From the NCBI GenBank assembly GCA_036504895.1, contig DASXUJ010000109.1:1-58251 (forward strand): 58,251 nt of DNA. The letters run 5' to 3'. This DNA comes from Syntrophorhabdaceae bacterium (GTDB lineage: Bacteria; Desulfobacterota; Syntrophorhabdia; Syntrophorhabdales; Syntrophorhabdaceae). The stretch's first letter is position 1. Every line of letters begins with the position of its first letter. A program made the position numbers and the translations under genes. Of this stretch, positions 34,003 to 42,998 are shown piece by piece. The notes below the pieces were generated by a model that saw only the letters and a list, made by a program, of their open reading frames with translations, was not told the origin of the DNA and searched no databases.

Positions 34003-34092
34003 GGGGCTTGCGTCGCCCCCTCATCCGGCAAAGCCTGATGAGCCTCCCCCCGCCTGAGGCGCCTACTGTTGGTCTCGCTCGCTGTGCGAGCT
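34003..34092 (-). repeat. Dispersed three-hairpin repeat, copy C with 22-base insert
   Basis: Identical to copy B over its first part and last 21 bases, but with about 22 extra bases (CGCCTGAGGC... ) inserted between the second and third blocks. The insert itself begins with a GCCT-GAGGC palindrome. B and C are in direct repeat 149 bases apart. Confidence 0.75.
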
Positions 34093-34293
34093 AGGGGCCG
34101 CAGCAGGGGATGTTTATTTCTTCGTAACACGTGGCGGCCTCGCAATTCAGGAAATCTTTGAGCCATTTTAGTTGACTCCCGGTAGTGAGAATACTTATTC
34201 ATTATTTTATGAACGGGCATGTAGACGATCATGTTCCTTAAGTATTTCAGTATTCGTGAGACCCGTTAAGATCGATACCGTCGGGGTGAATGA

Positions 34294-35226
34294 ATGAAAT
34301 GGAGAGGGATCGTAGAATTATTCAAAGATACGTTTCAGGAATGGCGGCATGACGATGCGTCGACACTTTCCGCTGCCCTTGCCTACTATACAATCATCTC
34401 GCTTGCGCCGCTTCTGGTGATAATCATCGGGCTAGTTGCCTTTATTTTTGGAAAAGAAGCGGCCCAGGGACAGGTCATGCAGCAGCTCGCGAGTATCCTC
34501 GGACCTCAAAGCGCGAACACGCTGCGAGAAATAGTGGAGCATTCACCACAGCGCTCCGTGGGTATCGTCGCGACGGCAATAAGTGTGGTGGTACTGGCGT
34601 TCAGCGCGGCAGGGGTCTTTTACCAGCTACAGACATCGCTTAACACGGTATGGGAGGTGACACCCAAATCATCGCAGGGTTTCTGGAGCATCATCAGGTC
34701 GAGGCTGCCTTCTCTTTCCATCATACCCGTCATAGGGTTCCTTCTCATTGTTTCACTCGCCGCGAGTACCGCGGTCGCTGCCTTCGGCACGTTCATGGGC
34801 GGTCTTTTTCCGGGTATAACCGTTCTTCTGCAGATTGCCGAGTTCGTGATCTCTTTTGGGGTTATAGCGATACTTTTCTCGCTCATCTATAAAATATTGC
34901 CCGATGTCAGGGTAAGATGGCGCGATGTATGGCTCGGCGGGGCCTTCACCTCCCTTCTCTTCACCCTCGGTAAATTCTGCATCGGCCTGTACTTGGGGAA
35001 GAGCAGCATGGCGTCAGGTTACGGGGCAGCAGGCTCTCTCGTGGTCCTCCTTGTCTGGGTCTACTATTCGGCGCAGATCTTCTTTTTTGGGGCTGAATTT
35101 ACGCAGTTGTATACTAACAGATACGGTTCCCGTATGAAGCCCACGACAGAGGCTGCTTCACTTCCGGGCGAGGACCCGGGAGACAAAAGACATCCCTCCC
35201 ATCCTGAACAAAAAGAACCCATCTAA
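34294..35226 (+). CDS. YihY/BrkB-family inner membrane protein
   Basis: 310 residues with about six transmembrane segments. 'DDASTLSAALAYYTIISLAPLLVI' at the start, 'FSAAGVFYQLQTSLNTVWEV', and 'PDVRVRWRDVWLGGAFTSLLFTLGKFCIGLYLG' near the end are the family signatures. The family was once mis-assigned as RNase BN; its function remains unclear (virulence factor BrkB in Bordetella). The C-terminal 40 residues are hydrophilic. Downstream the two-component genes run in the opposite direction. Confidence 0.9.
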   Translation: MKWRGIVELFKDTFQEWRHDDASTLSAALAYYTIISLAPLLVIIIGLVAFIFGKEAAQGQVMQQLASILGPQSANTLREIVEHSPQRSVGIVATAISVVVLAFSAAGVFYQLQTSLNTVWEVTPKSSQGFWSIIRSRLPSLSIIPVIGFLLIVSLAASTAVAAFGTFMGGLFPGITVLLQIAEFVISFGVIAILFSLIYKILPDVRVRWRDVWLGGAFTSLLFTLGKFCIGLYLGKSSMASGYGAAGSLVVLLVWVYYSAQIFFFGAEFTQLYTNRYGSRMKPTTEAASLPGEDPGDKRHPSHPEQKEPI

Positions 35227-35272
35227 CGGGAAAGAGGGGGCGACGATTGACGCACTCCCCATTTCCACTCAA

Positions 35273-35674
35273 TTAGCGGTCGCCCGGAGTACTGCCTGCA
35301 CTGAGCACAATGGCGAGGGTATCGCTCAGCTCCTGAAGGGTATATGGCTTCGTCAGCACACCCTTGAATCCATGTTCCCCCGATGAGGCGAGGATCGGAT
35401 CGTTGGAGTACCCGCTTAGTACCACGGCTTTTACCCCAGGCTCGACCTCGCGAAGTCGTTTCAGGACCTCAGCGCCCCCCACGTTTCCGGGTATCGTGAG
35501 ATCGAGTAGCACCACGTCAAATGGCCTGTTCTCACCCCGGGCTTTGATGAAGAGCGACATCGCCTCTTCTCCATCGGCAGCGAAAGATACGTTATACCCG
35601 ATGCTTCCCAACATTTCACCGGTAATATCCCGGATCATCTCTTCATCGTCCATGAGAAGGACCCGGCCCAGCAT
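35273..35674 (-). CDS. Response-regulator receiver domain, likely severed kinase C-terminus
   Basis: 133 residues of a CheY-like domain: 'VLLMDDEEMIRD' acidic pocket, phospho-acceptor Asp in 'VVLLDLTIPG', 'VLSGYS' and lysine in 'GVLTKPY'. There is no output domain. The frame continues upstream of its ATG as 'LPASAADPTETDGTAKEGD', which is the natural continuation of the upstream kinase ATPase domain ('FTIF' + 'LPAS'). It is therefore probably the receiver domain of a hybrid kinase separated by a one-base deletion near 35737; it could still be expressed alone because the ATG overlaps the kinase end. Confidence 0.85.
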   Translation of the reverse strand: MLGRVLLMDDEEMIRDITGEMLGSIGYNVSFAADGEEAMSLFIKARGENRPFDVVLLDLTIPGNVGGAEVLKRLREVEPGVKAVVLSGYSNDPILASSGEHGFKGVLTKPYTLQELSDTLAIVLSAGSTPGDR

Positions 35675-38418
35675 TTCCGTATCGCCTTCTTTGGCCGTTC
35701 CGTCCGTCTCGGTCGGATCTGCCGCGGAGGCGGGCAGAAAATGGTGAAAACCGAGCCTTCGCCGCTTTCAGATTCGGCGGTTATATACCCGTCATGGTTT
35801 TTGACAATGGAATGGGCCATCGCCAGCCCGAGGCCGCTCCCTTTTTTCTTTGTGGTAAAATAGGGTTCGAATATTTTGGCGAGATGTTCTTTAGGGACTC
35901 CCCCGCCCTGGTCTGAGACCGAAATTTTCATATATCTTCCGGCAGCCAGGGGAAAACCATGCCGCCTTCTCTCCTCTTCCCATACCGCATTCTCCGCTTT
36001 TATGGTTATCACGCCCCCCTGGGGCATGGCCTGATCGGCGTTGATGACGAGGTTGGATATTACCTGGCTTATCTGGCCCTGGTCCACCTCCACAGGGCTG
36101 AGATACTCGGAGAGCTCGAACTCGCAGCGGGTCGGTGAGCCTGTAAGGGCAAACTGTGCCGACTCTCGCAGTATGTCCGATATGGTCGACTTTTGCTTCA
36201 CGGGTGAGCCGCCTTTGGCAAAAGTCAGGAGCTGTTGGGTAAGGTCCTTTGCCCGGCTGACCGCCGCCTCGGCATCCTTGCACTTGGCCACAGCCTTCTC
36301 TTCATCCCTTCCGATATAGGTGCGGGCAAGAGAGATGCTGCCCAGGAGGATAGAGAGGATATTGTTGAAGTCATGGGCGATGCCCCCTGCCAATACGCTG
36401 ATCGATTCGAGCCTGCTGATCCTGGAGAGCTCTTCGTCCGTCTTCCTCTTCTCCGTCTGATCCCGGAATACGAGCACCACGCCGATCACTGTGCCGTCGG
36501 ATCTCGTGATAGGGGCGCCGCTGTCCGCGATGATGAACTCCCTCCCGTCTCTCGAGACCAGGACCGTATGATTCGCAAGTCCCACCACTTTCCCGGTCTT
36601 GAGCACCTTCGTCGCGGGGCTTTCGCAAGTCTCCCCGGTTTTTTCGTTGATTATATGAAAGACTTCCGCGAGGGGCTTTCCTGCCGCCTCCTCATGGGGC
36701 CAGCCCGTCAATTGCTCGGCAACCGCATTGAGAAGGATTATCCGCCCCTCGGTATCCGTGGCGATCACCCCGTCTCCGATAGACCCCAAAGTGACTGCAA
36801 GCCGCTCCTTCTCCATATGGAGCGCCTCTTCCCCTTTCTTCCGTTCCGTGATGTCGCGGACAAAAAAGAGGACATAGTTCCGTCCGCGGAAGTGCACGTA
36901 ATTCGCCGTGATCTCCACGGGAAAGACCTTCCCGTCCTTTGCCCTGAACCGGGACTCAAAGGCCATCGATCCGTGTTCCTTAACCCTCTTCCAGAGGCGT
37001 CCGCCCTCTTCCGCCGGATGATCGACATCGACCTGAAAGAAGGACAGGTCAAGGAGTTCGTCGGGCGTGTACCCGAGCATCCTGCGTGATGCCTCGTTTA
37101 CGTAAAGAAAGCGGGAGCTGGGCTTTATCCAGAAAATCGCATCGGAGGCGTGGTCGATGGAAAATTGGGTGAGAAGGAGGGTTTCCTCCTTTTTCTGCTT
37201 CTCCGTCACGTCCTCGAAACTCACGATAAACGAGCCGGTCTCCAGCTTGACCGTCACGAGATTGAGAAACTTTTGAGCGCTGTCCTTGCACCGGATTGAA
37301 AATATCTTTCCTTCCCTTTCTCCGGCGCCTTTGTTCCTCATATCCATCATCCACGCGGAGACCGCGTTTCTCCGCTGCTCCGGGTCGGGGAACGCCAGGA
37401 CAAACCATTCCTGCCCCGAGGGGATGTCGGCGAGGGTGTAGCCGGTAATCTCGCTGAACTTATGGTTCACGTAGAGATAGGCCCCTTCTTCGGAGATGAG
37501 GGCCGCGCCGTGAGGAAAATTGTCGAGGATGGTGAGGAAGGTCTCTCTTTCTTTGCGAAGGGCCTCCTGCGACTTCTTCCGTTCCGTGATGTCCCGGGTA
37601 AGGCCCTCAAAATAAAGGGCTTCCCCTTCCCCGTCCTCCACCACGCGGGCGTCGGTAGATACCCAGATGACGGTGCCGTCTTTCCGCAGGAACTGCGCTT
37701 CAAAGCCTTCCACATGACCATCTTTTTCAAGAAGGTTCATAAGCCGTGCCCGGGCCTCCGGCTTCATGAATACCTGTTCGCGGATACTCGTGATTTCATG
37801 AATCATGCCTTCCGGACTCTCATAGCCCATAATTCGGGCGAGGGCCGGGTTTACCTGCATATATCGCCCCTCCGGCGTGGACTGGAACATGCCTTCCGTG
37901 GCATAATCGAAAATATCCCGGTATCTCGCCGCCGCCTCGGAGAGGGATCTCTCCCTTGCTTTACGCTCCGTAATATCCCGTATCGTCCCTGCAAGGATCT
38001 TTTCGCCCGTCCCGTCAATGACATGGAGCGTTACTTCGGCATCGAAGGCCGTCCCGTCGCACCGGAGGAACGTCCATTCGAAACGCTGCACCTCACCATT
38101 AAAGGCCTGCTCCACTATACGGACGGCTTTATCGCGGGATTCCTCCCCGCTTGGTTGGACGGCAGGGCCAAGGTCTGCAAGGGACTTTCCGATGATATCC
38201 TCCCGGCTGCCCCCAAGAGCGAACCTTAAGGATTCATTAAAGTCCGCAATAAACCCTTCTTTGAGAACAAATATCCCGTCATAGGCCGTCTCAAAAATGA
38301 GGCGGCAGATTCCTTCTTCCCGTGCGCCCCTCGCTCTCCTGTTGCGGTCGGAACCCCCCTTTTTCCCGCCCTCACGCAACGTGGCTACTTTGCCATTCTC
38401 TTCCCGCACTCCCTCCAT
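35635..38418 (-). CDS. Five-PAS hybrid histidine kinase, frameshifted near C-terminus
   Basis: 927 residues, no transmembrane segment, so a cytosolic sensor. About five PAS/PAC units precede a HisKA domain (phospho-accepting His682 in 'GGIAHDFNN') and an HATPase domain with 'NLVINADQAMPQGG', 'SDQGGGVP' and 'KGSGLGLAMAHSIV'. The last 30 residues ('CPPPRQIRPRR...') are out of frame: a single missing base at about 35737 explains both this tail and the detached receiver at 35273-35674. The ligand is unknown. A sigma-28 promoter with perfect -35 and -10 boxes lies 110 bases upstream, suggesting control with flagellar genes. Confidence 0.9.
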   Translation of the reverse strand: MEGVREENGKVATLREGGKKGGSDRNRRARGAREEGICRLIFETAYDGIFVLKEGFIADFNESLRFALGGSREDIIGKSLADLGPAVQPSGEESRDKAVRIVEQAFNGEVQRFEWTFLRCDGTAFDAEVTLHVIDGTGEKILAGTIRDITERKARERSLSEAAARYRDIFDYATEGMFQSTPEGRYMQVNPALARIMGYESPEGMIHEITSIREQVFMKPEARARLMNLLEKDGHVEGFEAQFLRKDGTVIWVSTDARVVEDGEGEALYFEGLTRDITERKKSQEALRKERETFLTILDNFPHGAALISEEGAYLYVNHKFSEITGYTLADIPSGQEWFVLAFPDPEQRRNAVSAWMMDMRNKGAGEREGKIFSIRCKDSAQKFLNLVTVKLETGSFIVSFEDVTEKQKKEETLLLTQFSIDHASDAIFWIKPSSRFLYVNEASRRMLGYTPDELLDLSFFQVDVDHPAEEGGRLWKRVKEHGSMAFESRFRAKDGKVFPVEITANYVHFRGRNYVLFFVRDITERKKGEEALHMEKERLAVTLGSIGDGVIATDTEGRIILLNAVAEQLTGWPHEEAAGKPLAEVFHIINEKTGETCESPATKVLKTGKVVGLANHTVLVSRDGREFIIADSGAPITRSDGTVIGVVLVFRDQTEKRKTDEELSRISRLESISVLAGGIAHDFNNILSILLGSISLARTYIGRDEEKAVAKCKDAEAAVSRAKDLTQQLLTFAKGGSPVKQKSTISDILRESAQFALTGSPTRCEFELSEYLSPVEVDQGQISQVISNLVINADQAMPQGGVITIKAENAVWEEERRRHGFPLAAGRYMKISVSDQGGGVPKEHLAKIFEPYFTTKKKGSGLGLAMAHSIVKNHDGYITAESESGEGSVFTIFCPPPRQIRPRRTERPKKAIRKCWAGSFSWTMKR

Positions 38419-38529
38419 GCTGTTTGCCCCCTCGTAACAACCAGTTATGCTGCAGTTATTTTGTTACGGGACGGCCCTTTCCCCCTTAAGGCCCGCTCGC
38501 ACATCGTGAAAAACCATTTTCCCACTCGG

Positions 38530-38557
38530 TTATCGGCAGCCGGTCCGCAAAACTTTA
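38530..38557 (-). promoter_or_regulatory. Sigma-28 (FliA) promoter of the histidine kinase
   Basis: Minus strand: TAAAGTTT (38557-38550) and GCCGATAA (38537-38530) both match the Escherichia coli FliA consensus at all eight positions; the spacer is 12 bases instead of 11. The predicted start is about 38521, leaving a leader of roughly 100 bases. Confidence 0.68.
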
Positions 38558-38697
38558 GGATTTTTTTCACATTTCCGATTTACTCTCTCTTCAAAGATTC
38601 GTTATTAAATCAGCAGGGATCGGTGATATCGTTACCTCTTTATCCATGCCATTGCGAACTATTGTCGTTCCCGCCCTTGATGTGGTAAAGCTAAGGG

Positions 38698-39627
38698 ATG
38701 AAGGGAGACAAGGAATACAGAATAATCGAGCCGGTGGTCAATCTCAGGAGAACTCCTGAAACTGGGAAAATCTCCTATTATCACGATGAACAGCTGGTAA
38801 CCCAGCTCCTTTTCAATGAGAGGGTGAGCGTGAAAGGGCATCAGGGTAAATGGGCGCTCGTCGAAGCCCTCGAGCAGAAAACATTCAGAAGTCACGGTTT
38901 TTGGGAGGGGTATCCGGGATGGGTGGAAAAAGAATGCCTCGAGCCCGCACGGCAAGAAACTCTTGCAGATATAAGGGTGGTAAAAAGCGCTATCGTGCCC
39001 GTACTCCTCACGCCTGACGAAGGCAGCGCCGCACTCTTCACCCTCTCATTGGGCACTCGTGTCAATCTCGATCACACTTATGAACCGAGAGGATATTTTT
39101 CTCCTATTCAGGCAGGGAAGGCACGTTGCGGCTGGATCGATTCGCGACATCTCAGGTCCGCGGCGCCTGCTCATGACGAAGAGAGGCAGAGAGAGGAAGT
39201 AGTGGCGGCGGCGCGGCTCTTTCTCGGGACCCCTTACCTGTGGGGCGGCAGGAGCATGCAAATGCCCGGTCTTGCGTCGATTGCGACGGGGGTCGATTGT
39301 TCGGGCCTCGTAAATCTGGTTTTCCGTATCTCAGGTATTGATCTTCCCAGGGACGCCCATGAGCAATGGATGAAAGCAAGCCGCCTGACCGCCGATTCCA
39401 TAATGACAGGTGATCTTATATTTATTGCCCCTTCCCCGGAAGAAGTGAACCACGTCATGCTCTATATGGGCGGAGAACATTTCATAGAGGCGGTCGAGTC
39501 GGGGACCGCAGTGGGAATGAATACCTTTGAAAATAGGTTCGGCGTACGCCGTGCGGCCTTTCCGGATTCCGGAAGGGTCCGGGGTCAATCAGCCGTATTC
39601 TTCGGGAGGGCGCCCCTGTGGCCGTAG
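38698..39627 (+). CDS. SH3b-NlpC/P60 (C40) peptidase
   Basis: 309 residues without signal peptide. Two SH3-like segments (about residues 10-80 and 90-155) precede an NlpC/P60 domain with the catalytic Cys in 'GVDCSGLV', His in 'VNHVMLYMG' and a third polar residue further on. Cytosolic enzymes with this plan (YkfC type) cut murein peptides between gamma-D-Glu and diaminopimelate after L-Ala has been exposed. The next gene, a dipeptide epimerase overlapping by 10 bases, uses the released L-Ala-D-Glu, so the pair is a peptidoglycan-recycling unit. Confidence 0.9.
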   Translation: MKGDKEYRIIEPVVNLRRTPETGKISYYHDEQLVTQLLFNERVSVKGHQGKWALVEALEQKTFRSHGFWEGYPGWVEKECLEPARQETLADIRVVKSAIVPVLLTPDEGSAALFTLSLGTRVNLDHTYEPRGYFSPIQAGKARCGWIDSRHLRSAAPAHDEERQREEVVAAARLFLGTPYLWGGRSMQMPGLASIATGVDCSGLVNLVFRISGIDLPRDAHEQWMKASRLTADSIMTGDLIFIAPSPEEVNHVMLYMGGEHFIEAVESGTAVGMNTFENRFGVRRAAFPDSGRVRGQSAVFFGRAPLWP

Positions 39628-40676
39628 ACCGGATAACACACATCCGCATGAAAGAAGTCTCGAGACCGCTCAAGGTATTCTTCGCCACCTCACTGGGCGG
39701 CAAGAGCATGATGCGAAGCCTCATTGTGACGGTAATTCTGGAAGGCGGCGCCTCAGGCTCCGGTGAATGTCCGACGAGTGCGGCCTTTCCCGGAGATACT
39801 ATGGCTGCCATGAAACTTCGTCTCGCCGGATGGGCAAGGGATTTGAAAGGCATGCCGATCGAGGGGTGGGAAGACAGGGTCCGCACCATCCGCCGCAGGC
39901 ACGCCTCTTTCCCCATGGCTGTCTCGGGCCTTGAAACGGCACTTTTCAGGGCCTTCCTCAACCACAGGGGCTTACGCGAGGTTGCGTGGCATGGGGGGAA
40001 ACTGAGGGAGATAGAGACGGATATCACCATTCCCTTCATACCCGAAGACCCCGGTCTTTTCCCATGGGTCGATCATGCGGTAAAGCAGGGGTTCAGGATT
40101 TTCAAAATAAAAGTGAGCGGTCATGTGGAGGAGGACAAGAAGTTCCTCTCCGCCATTTTCGGTCATCCGGGCCTCAGGACCGGGGACTTTACGTTCCGGC
40201 TCGATGGGAACCAGGGCTACACGCCCCGAAGTTATTTTCAAATGATTGATTTTCTTGAGAAGACCGGCATAAGGACGGAGCTTTTTGAACAACCCCTCCC
40301 TGCGGATGACTATAGGGGTTTGAGAGAGATCAGGAGGCACTCTCCCATACCCGTGATACTCGACGAGACCGTGGTCGGAAGGGAGCAGTTAAAGCGTGTG
40401 ATCAGCGAGAACCTTGCCGGAGGAGTTAACATAAAGATCGCAAAAAGCGGGATCCTGGAATCCCTCGATCTCCTTGCGATGGCGAAAGAGGCGGGATTGA
40501 AGCTCATGATAGGGTGCATGACCGAAACAATGGTGGGTCTCTCCGCGGGGATATCGCTTGCAGCAGGCACAGGCGCTTTTGATTATATCGATCTCGACGG
40601 TATTTATTTTCTCCATCACCTGAAAAAATATGGCGCTATAGAGATAAGACCTCCCTGCTTCTTTATCGGAGAGTGA
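39618..40676 (+). CDS. L-Ala-D/L-Glu dipeptide epimerase
   Basis: 352 residues of the enolase superfamily, muconate-lactonizing subgroup. 'FKIKVSG' gives the K-x-K acid/base pair, 'LDGNQGY', 'EQPLP' and 'LDETVV' the metal ligands, and 'INIKIAKSGI'-like the opposing lysine. 'FPGDT' in the mobile loop is typical of dipeptide epimerases. It turns L-Ala-D-Glu into L-Ala-L-Glu for peptidases. Start is GTG 39618 (overlapping the peptidase gene), or ATG 39648. Confidence 0.9.
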   Translation: MAVDRITHIRMKEVSRPLKVFFATSLGGKSMMRSLIVTVILEGGASGSGECPTSAAFPGDTMAAMKLRLAGWARDLKGMPIEGWEDRVRTIRRRHASFPMAVSGLETALFRAFLNHRGLREVAWHGGKLREIETDITIPFIPEDPGLFPWVDHAVKQGFRIFKIKVSGHVEEDKKFLSAIFGHPGLRTGDFTFRLDGNQGYTPRSYFQMIDFLEKTGIRTELFEQPLPADDYRGLREIRRHSPIPVILDETVVGREQLKRVISENLAGGVNIKIAKSGILESLDLLAMAKEAGLKLMIGCMTETMVGLSAGISLAAGTGAFDYIDLDGIYFLHHLKKYGAIEIRPPCFFIGE

Positions 40677-40703
40677 GCGATTTTCGTTTTGGGCAGGAAG
40701 AGC

Positions 40704-41654
40704 TCAGGGTTTCCTGATATCCCTTTCCATGAGAGAAGGCCTGAATAATGCGTTCCTATCCGCAAGGGCCGGTACCCGTCCGGGGCTCGCAACCTTACAG
40801 ATACCCCCGTCTTCCGTTATGGTCCCCGTGGTAATCGTATCCGACATGATCGCCGTGGATGTGGCGGCCCTGTAGAGGTTAACACCGGTCAGATTCGCCC
40901 TGGTGAGATCGGTAAAGTAAAGATCGGCGCCCGTCAGGTTGGCGCCCGTCAGATTGGCGCCCGAAAGGTCGGCCCTGTTGAGATCGGCGCTTTTCAAGTC
41001 CGCACTGTGAAGGATGGCATTTGAAATTTGAGCCAAATGCAGATCCGCGCAAAAGAGGTTTGCCTTGGCCATATATGCCCCTCTGAGATCAGTCCTTATG
41101 AGGTCCGCACCGGTGAAATTGGTGCCCGCAAGAGTTGCGCTGTAAAGGTTCGCATCCCTGAGTACTGCCCGTGCCGCATTTGCGCCCGAAAGGATCGCCC
41201 CCACCATGTTGGCCTTTGTCATATTCGCCCTTGTAAGATTTGCCCGCGAGAGATTGGCCGCGCCGAGATCAGCGCCGGAAAGGTTTGCGCCCGAGAGATC
41301 AGCGCCGTAGAAATCGGCGCCAAAGAGATGGGCCCCGGCCAGGTTGGCGCCTTCCAGGTTTGCCCCTTTCAGGTTTGCCCTGTAAAGGTTCGAAGTGTCA
41401 AGGCGGACCCCTGGCATATTTGCGAAGTAGAGGTCTGCCTGCGCCAGATCGATATCGTGCAGGTTTGCCTTTGCAAGATCGGCATTCATCAAGTCCTTGC
41501 CTGAAAGGTCGATACGGGTAAGGTCGCAGCCACGGCATTCGTTGGTGGTCATGAGCCGGTAGTAGTCGTCTTTATTAAATGCCTGTGCGCCCGTGGCGAG
41601 ATATATGAAAGAAATGATTATTAAACCCATAGTGACGGCGATTTTTTCTCTCAT
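40704..41654 (-). CDS. Exported pentapeptide-repeat protein
   Basis: 316 residues. A signal peptide ends near 'GAQAF'. From residue about 40 to 270 there are roughly 45 tandem A(D/N)Lxx pentapeptides ('ANLEGANLAGAHLFGADFYG'), which fold into a right-handed square beta-helix. A pair of cysteines ('CRGC') caps the start and one lies in the C-terminal tail. Cytosolic relatives mimic DNA and protect gyrase, but an exported one cannot, so a structural or adhesion role outside the cytoplasm is more likely. Ribosome site AAGGGGG precedes ATG 41654. Confidence 0.88.
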   Translation of the reverse strand: MREKIAVTMGLIIISFIYLATGAQAFNKDDYYRLMTTNECRGCDLTRIDLSGKDLMNADLAKANLHDIDLAQADLYFANMPGVRLDTSNLYRANLKGANLEGANLAGAHLFGADFYGADLSGANLSGADLGAANLSRANLTRANMTKANMVGAILSGANAARAVLRDANLYSATLAGTNFTGADLIRTDLRGAYMAKANLFCADLHLAQISNAILHSADLKSADLNRADLSGANLTGANLTGADLYFTDLTRANLTGVNLYRAATSTAIMSDTITTGTITEDGGICKVASPGRVPALADRNALFRPSLMERDIRKP

Positions 41655-41947
41655 TTCCCATACCCCCTTGGCTTATTAGGCTCACCTTTTGCCTGGCCCA
41701 TCCTCCGGAAGGGATGGTGTAGCCCGATTCTAAGGTGAGAATAAACTTTTATATCACAAAATGCCAGTATTTTCCTTATAAACCGAATTCCACCGATAGG
41801 TACATCGGTCATTTGCGTGCTCGCAAGGGTGTCCGGTGGGGGAATGACTGATTGCAAGGCAGGTAGATTTTTCGATAGAGAGAGATTGGCATGGCAAGCC
41901 CGGCACATCGGCGTGACGGGCTTAAACATCACATTTTGCAGGTCAGG

Positions 41948-42907
41948 CTATTTCTCCTCCTGCCGTCTTTTTTCGACCAGTTCTTTCATAAAGAGCATGA
42001 GCTGCATGTCCGGTTTTGCGAACTGACCATCCGCGCCCACTGCTTCTCCCTTGTGGGCAAGCTTTTCGGTGATGAGGGAAGAGAAGAGCACTACGGGGAT
42101 GGCCTTAAGCTCCGGGTCCTCTTTGATGCGTTTACAGAGATGGTATCCGTCCATGCCGGGCATCTCAATGTCGGTGAGCACGATATCGAGCTCGTCAGTA
42201 AGTTCAGTTCCTGCTTCGTGGCATCTGTTCTTGACACCCACCATATATTCCCATGCATCATCACCGTTGGTGGCCGATTTCACGGAAAAGACCTTTTGTT
42301 CCTCCAATTGCTTTCTCACGGTGGTACGGATTACCCCTGAGTCGTCGGCGTGGAGTACCTTGATGGGTACATCCATGAATGTCGATGATTGGAGCGAGGC
42401 GAGAGAGGTGGCTTGTATGGCCAGATCGGGGTTCAGATCGGCCATCGCTTTTTCAAGGTCCAAAAGGAAGACGAGTTTATCTTCGAGCTCTATAACACTG
42501 GTGATCGTATCGCTCAAGCCATCCATATAGCCGTCGAGAGGCTTGATATCTCCCCATGTGACCCGGTGGATACGGGTGACTCCCGAGACCAGAAAGGCAT
42601 TTACCACGTTATTAAATTCCGTAATGAGGACTTTGGGAGGCGTATGCTCTACCCTGGTCCTTCCGAGCCAGGATCCCAGATCGAAGAGGGCGATAATCTT
42701 GTCCCTGTGGTTGAACATGCCGAATGCAAAGGACCCTTTGAGGTGAGGGGGCCGCATTATTTTTGAAGGCATGGGGATGATTTCGAGAACTTTCGCCACG
42801 TTGACCCCGTAATAGCCCTTGTACTCCTCTTCTTCGATGAAAAGCTCCAGGATTTCGACTTCATTCGTGCCTGATTCAAGAAGAATGTTTGACTGGCTCG
42901 TTCCCAT
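41948..42907 (-). CDS. cheV: Chemotaxis coupling protein CheV
   Basis: 319 residues from ATG 42907, with AAGGGGC upstream. An N-terminal CheW-like coupling domain ('ILELFIEEEEYKGYYGVNVAKVLEIIPMP' split by usual loops, then 'FNVVNAFLVSG') is followed by a receiver domain with 'VLHADDSGVIR', phospho-acceptor Asp in 'IVLTDIEMPGMDG' and lysine in 'FAKPD'. CheV couples chemoreceptors to CheA and adapts through phosphorylation. No other che genes are in the window. It is divergent from a GGDEF gene with facing sigma-28 promoters. Confidence 0.93.
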   Translation of the reverse strand: MGTSQSNILLESGTNEVEILELFIEEEEYKGYYGVNVAKVLEIIPMPSKIMRPPHLKGSFAFGMFNHRDKIIALFDLGSWLGRTRVEHTPPKVLITEFNNVVNAFLVSGVTRIHRVTWGDIKPLDGYMDGLSDTITSVIELEDKLVFLLDLEKAMADLNPDLAIQATSLASLQSSTFMDVPIKVLHADDSGVIRTTVRKQLEEQKVFSVKSATNGDDAWEYMVGVKNRCHEAGTELTDELDIVLTDIEMPGMDGYHLCKRIKEDPELKAIPVVLFSSLITEKLAHKGEAVGADGQFAKPDMQLMLFMKELVEKRRQEEK

Positions 42908-42998
42908 GACCGCCCCTTTTGCATAACGATTATCTATCGGACTTATGCCCGAAGAGACCCGATCTTCCCACACCGCAGGGTCTATGCGGTTACATCAC

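Larger units (their letters stand above)
33802..34293. other. Repeat-rich intergenic region, 492 bases
   Basis: Spacer between a leftward kinase gene and a rightward yihY gene. It holds two nearly identical copies of the three-hairpin repeat (33854-33921, 34003-34092) with a strong separate hairpin between them (33924-33967). A weak -35-like TTGACT at 34172 has no good -10 box. An 81-codon frame at 33987-34232 reads across the repeat and is not credible. Confidence 0.8.

Noticed and set aside
33987-34232. 81-codon leftward frame
   Set aside because: It translates repeat copy C and the region beside it; there is no ribosome site or plausible protein composition.
35635-35760. Programmed -1 frameshift to join kinase and receiver
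   Set aside because: The local sequence (C ATT TTC TGC) is not a good slippery heptamer and I see no clear downstream stimulator; a deletion or sequencing error is simpler.
40860-41500. Regular repeats of 15 bases that could be mistaken for a tandem repeat or CRISPR-like array
   Set aside because: They are codons of the pentapeptide protein, keep the reading frame and lack uniform spacers.
41651-41932. 93-codon leftward frame with a CxxCH ('CRACH') heme-like motif between cheV and the pentapeptide gene
   Set aside because: No ribosome site, no signal peptide, which a c-type cytochrome needs, and no other recognisable pattern. It could be a remnant of a cytochrome gene, but evidence is too thin.
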